5,534 nt of DNA from an uncultured Eubacterium sp. (GCA_948759685.1 CAQBGY010000239.1:1-5534), one strand, 5' to 3'. Shown: positions 1 to 5,131, numbered from the stretch's first letter. Made by a program: numbers and translations. Notes: a model not told the origin generated them from the sequence alone.

Positions 1-17
1 AGTTCGTAACCTAACTC

Positions 18-51
18 GTACCCCCGACAAACAAAAACGGAAAGGGGGTAC
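18..51. repeat. 8-bp perfect inverted repeat upstream of integrase
   Basis: GTACCCCC (18-25) and GGGGGTAC (44-51) are perfect inverted copies separated by 18 bases. A second, imperfect inverted repeat follows: GGCGAAGTC (67-75) against GACTTGCC (88-95), with one bulged base. Both lie in the 151-base leader of the integrase, where elements of this kind often carry integrase arm-binding sites or an attachment end. That role is inference. It could also be the terminator or operator of a gene beyond the left edge, although no T-tract follows on the + strand. Confidence 0.4.
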
Positions 52-125
52 AGATTGTCCGAAATTGGCGAAGTCCTGTCGCTATTTGACTTGCCTGCAT
101 AGAACTCATTTTTAGAGAATTACAA

Positions 126-133
126 TAGTTTTG
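126..133 (+). promoter_or_regulatory. Bacteroidetes -7 promoter box for the integrase
   Basis: TAGTTTTG matches the Bacteroidetes -7 consensus TAnnTTTG exactly and lies 18 bases before the integrase ATG at 152. No convincing TTTG -33 element is found 19-21 bases upstream, so the promoter may be weak or factor-dependent. A start site near 138-140 would leave a leader of about 12-14 bases (AAAAAGTGAGTT just before the ATG). The overlapping ATAGTTTTGC (125-134) is also one mismatch from GTAnnTTTGC, the core-type site I recall for the CTnDOT integrase. Confidence 0.5.
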
Positions 134-151
134 CAACTTAAAAAGTGAGTT

Positions 152-1387
152 ATGAAATCGACATTCAACATTTGCTTTTACGCAAAGAAAGACAAGCAGA
201 AAGCCAACGGTGCGTACCCCCTTTTTGCCCGTATTACAGTGGACGGCGTGGCGAGCCGTTTTAACACCAAGTTGGACGTGCTGCCCTCTATTTGGGACGG
301 CAAAATGGGCAAGGCTACCGGACGTACTGCGGAAGCCAGCCGCATAAACCGTATACTGGATGATATAAACGCATCCTTGAACACCATTTACCACGAAATG
401 CAGCGGCGTGACAACTACGTGACCGCCGAGAAAGTGAAGAACGAGTTTTTAGGTCATAGCGAGAGCCACGAAACAATCCTTACCCTGTTCCAAAAGCACA
501 ATGACGATGTGAAGCAATTGGTCGGCATATCCAAGACGATAGCGACCTACCGTAAGTATGAAGTCACCCGCCGACACCTTGCCGAGTTCATTCAAAGCAA
601 GTACAACGTATCGGACATATCCATTAAGGAGATTACCCCGATGTTCATTACCGATTTTGAGTTATACTTGCGTACTGCTTGCAAGTGTGGTTATAACACC
701 ACCGCCAAGTTCATGCAGTTCTTCAAGCGCATCATCATTATTGCCCGCAACAACGGCATACTGGTGGGCGACCCGTTCGCCAGCTACAAAATCCGGCTGG
801 AGAAAGTGGACAGGGGTTATCTGACAGAGGACGAGATAAAAATCATCCTTAAAAAGAAAATGGTTTCCGAACGGCTGGAACACGTCAGGGACTTGTTCAT
901 CTTTGCCTGCTTCACCGGGCTTGCCTATATAGATGTAGCCGGGCTTACGCAAGATAATATTCGCAAATCCTTTGACGGCAACCTTTGGATAATGACAAAG
1001 CGGCAAAAGACGAATACGGACGTTAATGTACCATTGCTGGATATTCCCAAGATGATTTTGAAGAAGTACAAGGGCAAGTTGCCGAACGGCAAGATACTTC
1101 CCGTAATCAGCAATCAGAAACTAAATGCGTACCTGAAAGAGATTGCCGATGTGTGCGGTATTAAAAAGAACCTGACATTTCACCTTGCCCGGCACACGTT
1201 CGCAACGACCACCACGCTGTCAAAGGGCGTACCTATTGAAACAGTGTCTAAGATGTTGGGACACACCAATATCGAAACGACCCAAATCTATGCCCGCATC
1301 ACCAACAGCAAGATAGGCAGCGATATGCAGGGGCTTGACAAGAAGTTTGTCGGCATCGAGAAGATTTACAAGGAAGTCGCCATGTAA
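152..1387 (+). CDS. int: Tyrosine recombinase / integrase of a Bacteroidales conjugative transposon
   Basis: A 411-aa site-specific recombinase that would catalyse integration and excision of the element by strand exchange through a 3'-phosphotyrosine link. Residues 1-100 look like the N-terminal arm-DNA-binding domain of Bacteroidetes integrases (ARITVDG, then a 'W' segment at 48). Residues 125-215 are the SAM-like core-binding domain. Residues 220-400 are the catalytic domain. Visible catalytic positions are HLARH (H344, R347), LGHT (H371), the nucleophile Y380 in QIYAR, and a beta-hairpin lysine (K283 or K286). The usual first arginine is missing: the box reads FTGLAYIDV, with A258 at that place. 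This kind of substitution is known in the family, since IntDOT has serine there, so it does not imply inactivity. The length is normal for the family and the frame is intact. The ATG at 152 follows a -7 box at 126-133. A terminator lies about 100 bases downstream. Confidence 0.96.
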   Translation: MKSTFNICFYAKKDKQKANGAYPLFARITVDGVASRFNTKLDVLPSIWDGKMGKATGRTAEASRINRILDDINASLNTIYHEMQRRDNYVTAEKVKNEFLGHSESHETILTLFQKHNDDVKQLVGISKTIATYRKYEVTRRHLAEFIQSKYNVSDISIKEITPMFITDFELYLRTACKCGYNTTAKFMQFFKRIIIIARNNGILVGDPFASYKIRLEKVDRGYLTEDEIKIILKKKMVSERLEHVRDLFIFACFTGLAYIDVAGLTQDNIRKSFDGNLWIMTKRQKTNTDVNVPLLDIPKMILKKYKGKLPNGKILPVISNQKLNAYLKEIADVCGIKKNLTFHLARHTFATTTTLSKGVPIETVSKMLGHTNIETTQIYARITNSKIGSDMQGLDKKFVGIEKIYKEVAM

Positions 1388-1394
1388 ATTTTCA

Positions 1395-1441
1395 GTTACC
1401 TATATACCGTTGGTAACAAAACAGGTAACGATTTCGGTAAC
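1395..1441. repeat. Three GGTAAC direct repeats at 12-bp period plus one inverted copy
   Basis: GGTAAC occurs at 1412-1417, 1424-1429 and 1436-1441, exactly 12 bp apart. The inverted copy GTTACC lies at 1395-1400, eight bases after the integrase stop codon. TACC (1405-1408) facing GGTA (1412-1415) adds a short dyad. The array sits in the 3' untranslated region of the integrase, before its terminator. The iteron-like phasing suggests a protein-binding array, for example arm-type sites for the integrase or sites for an excision factor. The role is inferred from position and spacing only. Confidence 0.6.
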
Positions 1442-1490
1442 GAATTTCCACCTAACAAGCTATATCCCAACAAAGTATATTCTTCCACCT

Positions 1491-1522
1491 TGCGGGCAGT
1501 CCACCGACTACCCGCATTTTTT
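1491..1522 (+). terminator. Intrinsic terminator of the integrase gene
   Basis: TGCGGG (1491-1496) pairs with CCCGCA (1511-1516). One mismatch and three more pairs (AGT with ACT) close a six-base loop at 1501-1506. The stem is followed directly by a T-tract (TTTTTTATT from 1517). This is a standard Rho-independent terminator on the + strand, about 100 bases after the integrase stop. There is no T-tract on the other side, so it should act in one direction only. Confidence 0.8.
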
Positions 1523-1668
1523 ATTCCCTTTTCCACTGGCACATTCCCCGAAACGCCAGCCGTGCGTGGCATGGCTGACTGTATTTCGTGAAAAGAGCCG
1601 TTGGAAACCCGCACAAGCGTACCGCAAGATGAACTTGCCATACCCTTGCCTTTCCCGCCCGCATGGAG

Positions 1669-1694
1669 TGTTCCCTAAAGGATGAAAGGGAACA
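1669..1694. other. Perfect 8-bp hairpin in the intergenic region
   Basis: TGTTCCCT (1669-1676) and AGGGAACA (1687-1694) are perfect inverted copies around a 10-base loop. On the + strand a short TTTTCCCC follows seven bases later, too far for a strong terminator. On the - strand the hairpin would fall about 80-110 bases into any transcript from the promoter at 1782-1815, so it could be an RNA structural element. Confidence 0.45.
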
Positions 1695-1781
1695 AGCACT
1701 TTTCCCCTGTTTCCCTATCTGTAAATCTTCCTCATTATGCAGTCCCCCAGCCGGGACAGTCGTTTTTATCATTTCAATAGG

Positions 1782-1815
1782 CAAAGGTAGCTACGGGGGC
1801 TTTTGGCTCTGCAAA
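1782..1815 (-). promoter_or_regulatory. Near-consensus Bacteroidetes promoter facing the integrase
   Basis: Read on the - strand, TTTG (1815-1812) is followed after 22 bases by TACCTTTG (1789-1782). This matches the -33 TTTG and -7 TAnnTTTG consensus, with a spacer one or two bases longer than usual. Transcription would start near 1775-1777 and run toward the 3' end of the integrase. An 83-codon frame starts with ATG at 1772, nearly leaderless (stop at 1521), but its translation does not look like a protein. The product may be a small or antisense RNA, or the match may be chance. Confidence 0.45.
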
Positions 1816-1854
1816 TTGGGTTTCATCGAAAAAAATTGTTCCAGCTTCCCGTTG

Positions 1855-1883
1855 GTCGGGAAAAATTTTTGTCGGAAAAATTT
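1855..1883. repeat. AT-rich direct repeat GTCGG(G)AAAAATTT
   Basis: GTCGGGAAAAATTT (1855-1868) is repeated as GTCGGAAAAATTT (1871-1883), start to start 16 bases apart and differing by one G. The first copy overlaps the palindrome AAAAATTTTT (1861-1870) and the right arm of a TTCCCG/CGGGAA hairpin (1846-1862). Such A/T-tract pairs can be bent DNA or binding sites. The location, in a large non-coding region between integrase and ardA, allows a cis-acting role, but none is shown. Confidence 0.4.
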
Positions 1884-2058
1884 GCATAGCAAGACCCCTT
1901 CACCAACCAGCCTATGTGAAACGAAAACGACCGACCCGACCGGAAGACGCATAAAAAAAAAGTCGGATTTACGGGAAACAGGAAAAAAGTTCAGTGAAAC
2001 TTCAACTCCCTCACCTCTCAAATCCGCATAAAATCAAAAACTTAAAAATTACAGCAAT

Positions 2059-2592
2059 ATGGAAGCAAAGGTATTATCGGAAGCAAAAGTTTATGTAGGC
2101 ACTTACGCCAAGTACAACAACGGTTCATTGTTTGGGGCATGGCTCGACCTATCGGACTATTCGGACAAGGAAGAATTTTACGAAGCCTGCCGGGAACTGC
2201 ACAAGGACGAGGAAGATGCGGAATATATGTTTCAGGATTACGAGAATATCCCGGAAGCCCTGATTTCTGAAAGCTGGATTTCTGAAAACTTCTTTGCCCT
2301 GCGTGATGCGGTAGAGGATTTGGACGACACCGAGCAGGAAGCCTTTTTCGTGTGGTGCAACTACAAAAGCCATGATTTGAGCGAGGAAGATGCGGACGAC
2401 CTTATACGTGATTTCCGGGACGAGTATCGGGGACAATATGACGATGAAGAAGATTTCGCCTATGAAATCATAGAAGAATGTTACGACCTGCCGGAGTTCG
2501 CAAAGACCTATTTCGATTATGAAAAGTTCGCCCGTGACCTGTTTATGTGCGATTACTGGTTTGATGACGGTTTTGTGTTTCGTGCGGCATAA
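2059..2592 (+). CDS. ardA: Antirestriction protein ArdA
   Basis: A 177-aa, very acidic protein (by hand count about 51 Asp/Glu against 15 Lys/Arg). ArdA proteins mimic B-form DNA and block type I restriction-modification enzymes in the cytoplasm, which protects an incoming conjugative element. Family features visible: the N-terminal segment VYVGTYAKYNNGSLFGAWLD (11-30), DYSDKEEFYEAC (33-44), the HKDEEDAEYMFQDYE stretch (48-62), an acidic middle (85-135), and the C-terminal YFDYEKFARDLFMCDYWFDD (151-170). The length is normal for ArdA and there is no signal peptide. The ATG at 2059 is the first in frame and precedes the conserved block at the usual distance; the ribosome site is weak (ATTACAGCAAT), as is common in Bacteroidetes. 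It leads the + strand accessory cluster, with 56 bases to the next gene. No promoter was recognised upstream. Confidence 0.93.
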   Translation: MEAKVLSEAKVYVGTYAKYNNGSLFGAWLDLSDYSDKEEFYEACRELHKDEEDAEYMFQDYENIPEALISESWISENFFALRDAVEDLDDTEQEAFFVWCNYKSHDLSEEDADDLIRDFRDEYRGQYDDEEDFAYEIIEECYDLPEFAKTYFDYEKFARDLFMCDYWFDDGFVFRAA

Positions 2593-2605
2593 CCAAATAC
2601 CAATC

Positions 2606-2631
2606 CGGGCGGGGTGTCAAAGCCCTGCCCG
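2606..2631 (+). other. GC-rich hairpin between ardA and the small membrane gene
   Basis: CGGGCGGGG (2606-2614) pairs with CCCTGCCCG (2623-2631), nine pairs including one G-U, around an eight-base loop. It lies 14 bases after the ardA stop and is followed by CTAAAAACAACC, with no T-tract, so it is not a standard terminator. It may protect the ardA mRNA 3' end or set relative expression within the operon. Confidence 0.5.
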
Positions 2632-2648
2632 CTAAAAACAACCAAGCG

Positions 2649-2861
2649 ATGAAACGGAAAAGCATTTATAAAATCCTTTGGCGGGCGTTGCTGCTCTGCC
2701 TTGCATGGCGGTTCACCAGCGTAGCCGGAGCGGGCACGGCGATAACGGCGTATATCGTATTTCGTGTCACCTGTTTCCTGCTCCGTGTCTGCCTTTCAGC
2801 CGTTTATGCGCTGGGCGTGGCTCTGCTTTTCCTGTCGTTGCTTTTCTTACTGATATTATAA
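2649..2861 (+). CDS. Small hydrophobic membrane protein, function unknown
   Basis: A 70-aa protein with a basic N-terminus (MKRKSIYK), a short hydrophobic stretch (about 9-20), then two likely membrane helices at about 25-45 and 48-70. The second is almost entirely Leu/Val/Ala/Phe and runs to the C-terminus. The positive N-terminus and two main hydrophobic segments suggest an inner-membrane hairpin protein. I do not recognise a named family, though small membrane proteins next to ardA are common in Bacteroidales conjugative transposons. I chose this frame over an overlapping + frame starting at 2678, because that one gives a Cys/Ser/Arg-rich, non-protein-like translation. It follows ardA by 56 bases and precedes the DUF3873-like gene by 20 bases, consistent with one operon. 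Confidence 0.7.
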   Translation: MKRKSIYKILWRALLLCLAWRFTSVAGAGTAITAYIVFRVTCFLLRVCLSAVYALGVALLFLSLLFLLIL

Positions 2862-2881
2862 CCATAAAAAAATAGAACATC

Positions 2882-3100
2882 ATGCAGTCACTTAACAAAA
2901 ACGGGGTAAGCATTACCCAAACACCGGGAGAAGAAAAGTTCGTGAAATACTGTTTAGGGGCTTTCAGGGGACAGGCTTATTTTCAATATGACTACCGCCA
3001 CACGGACGGCGAACTATTCAGCACGGTAGCCAAAACGCTGGACGAGTGCCGCCGTAGGCGTGACGAGTGGATAGCGAAAAAAGAACGGAGTAATAAATAA
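2882..3100 (+). CDS. DUF3873-like small conjugative-transposon protein
   Basis: A 72-aa soluble protein. The pattern NKNGVSITQTPGEEKF (5-20) followed by YFQYDYRHTDGELFSTVAKT (33-52) and a basic C-terminal helix (LDECRRRRDEWIAKKERS) is what I remember of DUF3873, a family of roughly 70-aa proteins found in Bacteroidales mobile elements. No function is established that I know of. There are no Cys pairs or membrane segments; the Arg/Lys-rich end could bind nucleic acid, but that is a guess. The ATG at 2882 is 20 bases after the previous stop, and the next gene begins 15 bases after this stop, so it is probably co-transcribed with both. The family name is from memory of the motif, not a search. 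Confidence 0.75.
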   Translation: MQSLNKNGVSITQTPGEEKFVKYCLGAFRGQAYFQYDYRHTDGELFSTVAKTLDECRRRRDEWIAKKERSNK

Positions 3101-3115
3101 GTAAAATTTAGGGAT

Positions 3116-3598
3116 ATGAAAACGACAGAAGTAAACAAGGAGCTTATCGGCAAGCGTTGCGAGTGTATTTTTACGGGCTTAATGGTAACGGGCGTTATCG
3201 AGGACACAGAAGAAAACGAACACACCATAGAGGTAAAAGTCCGTTTCGACCACCCGCACCAGTGGGGCGATGATTTGTATAATGATGTGTGGGCGTGGGG
3301 GCGCAAAATTGACGAGTTCGGCACGCTGCACCATTTGCTACTGTTGGAGGACAAACCGGACTTTCAGATAATGACGGTAGTTTTCGGCGAGCCAATCAGC
3401 CGGATAGACCGCAGTGTTTTTGAAGATGTGGAAACGTGGGGTGTCTGTTCCCTGCAAGGCTGGGTAAACAGCTATGAAAGTGTCCGGTTTGTAGCCATAA
3501 ACGACCATACGGCAATCATTACGGGCGAATACAACATGGAACAGGTAAAGGTGTGGTTAGAGAAATACACGTCCATAAAGAGCCTTAAAACCAGTTGA
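3116..3598 (+). CDS. Hypothetical 160-aa protein of the accessory cluster
   Basis: I do not recognise a named family. The protein is soluble, with no signal peptide or membrane helix. It appears to have two halves. Residues 1-80 form a beta-rich segment (GKRCECIFTGLMVTGVIED, then IEVKVRFDHPHQWGDDLYND and WAWGRKIDEFGTLHHLLLLE), with a His/Trp-rich patch HPHQW at 46-50. Residues 85-155 contain SRIDRSVFEDVETWG, a second beta segment (VRFVAINDHTAIITGEYN) and a C-terminal helix (MEQVKVWLEKY). The ATG at 3116 has a fair ribosome site (TAGGGAT). It starts 15 bases after the DUF3873-like gene and is the last gene of the + strand cluster, followed six bases later by a strong hairpin. Codon use looks like that of its neighbours, so it belongs to the element backbone rather than the AT-rich island. 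Confidence 0.75.
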   Translation: MKTTEVNKELIGKRCECIFTGLMVTGVIEDTEENEHTIEVKVRFDHPHQWGDDLYNDVWAWGRKIDEFGTLHHLLLLEDKPDFQIMTVVFGEPISRIDRSVFEDVETWGVCSLQGWVNSYESVRFVAINDHTAIITGEYNMEQVKVWLEKYTSIKSLKTS

Positions 3599-3603
3599 TA
3601 GAG

Positions 3604-3634
3604 AACGGCGGCTGTTTGCCGCCGTTACTTTCTT
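3604..3634 (+). terminator. Terminator of the ardA accessory cluster
   Basis: AACGGCGGC (3604-3612) and GCCGCCGTT (3618-3626) form a perfect nine-pair, GC-rich stem around the loop TGTTT. It starts six bases after the stop of the 160-aa gene and is followed by ACTTTCTT, an interrupted pyrimidine/T tract. The position and stem strength favour a terminator for the whole + strand cluster. The last three bases of the stem are shared with the next inverted repeat. Confidence 0.7.
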
Positions 3635-3666
3635 CCGTGAGCCTGCCAGCGGGTGAAGAAAGTAAC
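3624..3666. repeat. 12-bp perfect inverted repeat overlapping the terminator
   Basis: GTTACTTTCTTC (3624-3635) and GAAGAAAGTAAC (3655-3666) are perfect inverted copies around a 19-base loop. The left arm shares GTT (3624-3626) with the right arm of the preceding GC-rich hairpin, so the two RNA structures cannot both form fully. It may be part of a compound terminator, a protein-binding dyad or a remnant of a mobile-element end. The sequence cannot decide between these. Confidence 0.55.
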
Positions 3667-3697
3667 AAAGAAGCCGTCCGTTTTCCCTATCATGGGA

Positions 3698-3727
3698 ACA
3701 GCCCGCCGGGAAGCATCGGCGGGCTGT
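3698..3727. terminator. GC-rich hairpin at the backbone/island boundary, possibly two-way terminator
   Basis: ACAGCCCGCCG (3698-3708) and CGGCGGGCTGT (3717-3727) form a perfect 11-pair stem around an eight-base loop. It lies between two convergent transcription units: the + strand cluster ending at 3598 and the - strand HNH operon ending at 3764. No clear T-tract follows on either strand (CTATATTTC on +, TCCCATG on -), so termination strength is uncertain. It is the last GC-rich element before the AT-rich island. Confidence 0.5.
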
Positions 3728-3763
3728 CTATATTTCTCGTTCCATGCAATTTTTGTTAATCGT

Positions 3764-4180
3764 CTAAATATTAGCAATAAATTGTTCCCCATATTCTATT
3801 GCTGCAAGTCTATTAACCTGTACAATTCTTCCCATTATTTGCTGTATATGATTAACCATATCTTGAGATCGTGTTTTTTGTTGAACACACTCTAAAATTT
3901 CATCTTGTGCTTCCTTATAGGCTTGATTTATCTCGTCAATCCATTGAGTTTGAGACTGTACATGTTTGCGTATTTGCGAAAATAGATATTCATATTCTCT
4001 TTTTAATTCATCGGAAATTGAATTCGAAGGGTCTATAACTTTATCTTCATATGAAACAAACCCACCTAAATCACAAATATGGTTAACCTTTTGAATATAT
4101 TCTCTTAACTCTTCATCGAGATTCTTTTTTCGCTGTTCCATTTCGGAACAAAGTTCTTTGAATTTCTTTACTTTTTCCAT
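3764..4180 (-). CDS. Small helical, probably coiled-coil protein paired with the HNH gene
   Basis: A 138-aa protein of unknown family. It looks all-helical: a charged helix at about 1-37 (MEKVKKFKELCSEMEQRKKN), a break with Gly/Pro around 39-53 (LGGFVSYEDKVIDPSNS), then helices at about 56-102 and 104-137. Lys/Glu/Gln-rich heptad-like spacing suggests a coiled coil or helical bundle. There is no signal peptide, membrane segment or catalytic motif. The ATG at 4180 lies 16 bases after the HNH stop, with GAG six bases upstream as a modest ribosome site, so both genes are probably one transcript. Base composition is AT-rich, like its partner and unlike the flanking genes. Possible roles are a regulatory or assembly partner, a sensor, or an immunity protein for the nuclease. 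All of these are inferred from pairing only. Confidence 0.75.
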   Translation of the reverse strand: MEKVKKFKELCSEMEQRKKNLDEELREYIQKVNHICDLGGFVSYEDKVIDPSNSISDELKREYEYLFSQIRKHVQSQTQWIDEINQAYKEAQDEILECVQQKTRSQDMVNHIQQIMGRIVQVNRLAAIEYGEQFIANI

Positions 4181-4196
4181 AATCTCAAATTTATAA

Positions 4197-5117
4197 TTAA
4201 TACTTTAATTTCATATCCCAGCTATATACCCACTTGTTAAGTGCCTTTATATTTTTTTCATTTGTAAAAAAATCACCATTTAGAGTTTGCATATACATAG
4301 GTGTATTCGGTTGATATTCATCAAAGAAATGATATGCAAATTCGTATGGCATTAAAGGTGTAGGAATAAAACAACAAAAGTGATGCTTTCTAGCTGTTTT
4401 ATATTGGCATGTGTATATTATAAAGAATCCACGATGTCTATTATCATTAGATAAATATATTCCATTTTGCATATTTATGGGCTGTTTTGTCCATAAATCA
4501 GGTACAATATATCTACTTGGATTTTTTATTTGTTCTCTGATTCTATCATAATGTTTATCAAGCAAAAAAGAATATCCAAAGTGAGAAAATAGAATGATAT
4601 AAGCATTTTTTAGAATAGCCGTTGATACTTTTTTCATATCAATATCTACCCTTTGGTTTTTTATATCTATAATATTCCCCTCTTTGATATTGTTTATATG
4701 TTCTTGTAGCCATTGTGGATTATTGATTTTTTGAGGTAGAATAACTTTTAATTCTTTATTGTTACCGACCTCTAACATTGCATTTATCTTTCTACCATTA
4801 TCAGGTATTTCTATACGTCGAGTAGAACCTTCTACAAAATCAATTTCATCTAATCGTTTTAGAAAATTTACAAGATGAATATCAATAATATGCCCACATG
4901 AATTATTGCAATCTTTGCAAGTTATAGCTATCTTGTGTCCACCTAAAGAATCTTGTGGAGCATCTTCTAATGACAAAGAAGAAATCTGTTCTTTAGAGAA
5001 TTTTCGCAAACAAATGGGACAAATATAATCGTTATTCGTCTCTGTTAAAATATTCTCATTGCGCAATAATTCAATATGCGTAACATATTTATTATATAAT
5101 GGTTCTATTTGAGGCAT
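4197..5117 (-). CDS. HNH-endonuclease-like protein with Cys4 zinc site
   Basis: From the preferred start this is 306 aa. The N-terminal domain has CPIC (C33, C36), then LSLEDAPQDSLGGHK (48-62), then TCKDCNN (C67, C70, N71, N72), then GHIIDIHL (H76, D79, H81). This resembles the HNH_5-type fold: two Cys pairs holding zinc, a beta-beta-alpha metal finger and a nuclease centre for cutting DNA. The place often held by His (E-H-x-P) reads E-D-A-P here (D52), so the catalytic set may be non-standard. Residues about 100-306 match nothing I know; they contain a helix with IILFSHFGYSFLL and an aromatic, His/Cys-rich stretch (KTARKHHFCCFIPTP). Start: the ATG at 5153 would place the promoter box at 5132-5139 inside the gene, so the ATG at 5117 is chosen. 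It is AT-rich (one 60-base stretch, 4441-4500, counts 15 G/C) and lies directly downstream of traQ. Likely cargo; a defence role is inferred. Confidence 0.75.
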   Translation of the reverse strand: MPQIEPLYNKYVTHIELLRNENILTETNNDYICPICLRKFSKEQISSLSLEDAPQDSLGGHKIAITCKDCNNSCGHIIDIHLVNFLKRLDEIDFVEGSTRRIEIPDNGRKINAMLEVGNNKELKVILPQKINNPQWLQEHINNIKEGNIIDIKNQRVDIDMKKVSTAILKNAYIILFSHFGYSFLLDKHYDRIREQIKNPSRYIVPDLWTKQPINMQNGIYLSNDNRHRGFFIIYTCQYKTARKHHFCCFIPTPLMPYEFAYHFFDEYQPNTPMYMQTLNGDFFTNEKNIKALNKWVYSWDMKLKY

Positions 5118-5131
5118 ATTCTTTTTGAGTA

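Larger units (their letters stand above)
1523..2058. other. Long intergenic region with structured DNA and no convincing gene
   Basis: About 535 bases separate the integrase terminator from ardA. Open frames exist on both strands, but their translations are low-complexity or unlike proteins and overlap one another, so I call none. What can be seen: a perfect 8-bp hairpin at 1669-1694, a short hairpin GCAAG/CTTGC at 1624-1638, a - strand promoter at 1782-1815, a hairpin TTCCCG/CGGGAA at 1846-1862, an AT-rich direct repeat at 1855-1883, a run of GAC-containing steps around 1929-1942 (CGACCGACCCGACCGG) and an A9 run near 1953. No TAnnTTTG box is visible on the + strand before ardA, so the ardA promoter is unresolved. 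The region could hold cis-acting DNA (attachment, transfer or regulation) or a small RNA. Confidence 0.6.

Noticed and set aside
11..394. 127-codon open frame on the - strand over the start of the integrase
   Set aside because: It is antisense to a clear integrase coding region, with no recognisable motif or promoter; an opposite-strand shadow.
1383..1392. GTAAATTTTC at the integrase stop as a core-type attachment site
   Set aside because: It has one mismatch to a short degenerate pattern in AT-rich sequence overlapping the stop codon; no second copy or junction evidence.
1395..1441. GGTAAC repeats considered as a CRISPR array
   Set aside because: The repeats are 6 bp with 6-bp spacers, far shorter than CRISPR repeats and spacers, and there are no cas genes.
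1396..1784. Several overlapping - strand frames (81, 63 and 87 codons)
   Set aside because: They overlap in different frames, cross the integrase terminator and look unlike real proteins. Only the promoter feeding them was kept, as a possible RNA start.
1663..2031. 122-codon + strand frame between integrase and ardA
   Set aside because: The translation is low-complexity (Ser/Pro/Lys/Cys-rich) and crosses A/T tracts and hairpins; no ribosome site or promoter fits and no family resemblance was seen.
2678..2875. 65-codon + strand frame inside the small membrane gene
   Set aside because: It competes with the frame at 2649, which gives a coherent membrane protein; this one gives a Cys/Arg/Ser-rich shadow.
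2992..3395. - strand frames of 120 and 66 codons opposite the DUF3873-like and 160-aa genes
   Set aside because: Antisense to better-supported genes with proper spacing and start sites; the translations are Ser/Pro-rich without motifs.
3653..3895. 80-codon + strand frame across the hairpins and the 3' end of the coiled-coil gene
   Set aside because: It begins in an inverted repeat at a non-ATG start, then runs antisense to the coiled-coil gene. No protein family was recognised, though it could hide a gene remnant in 3653-3730.
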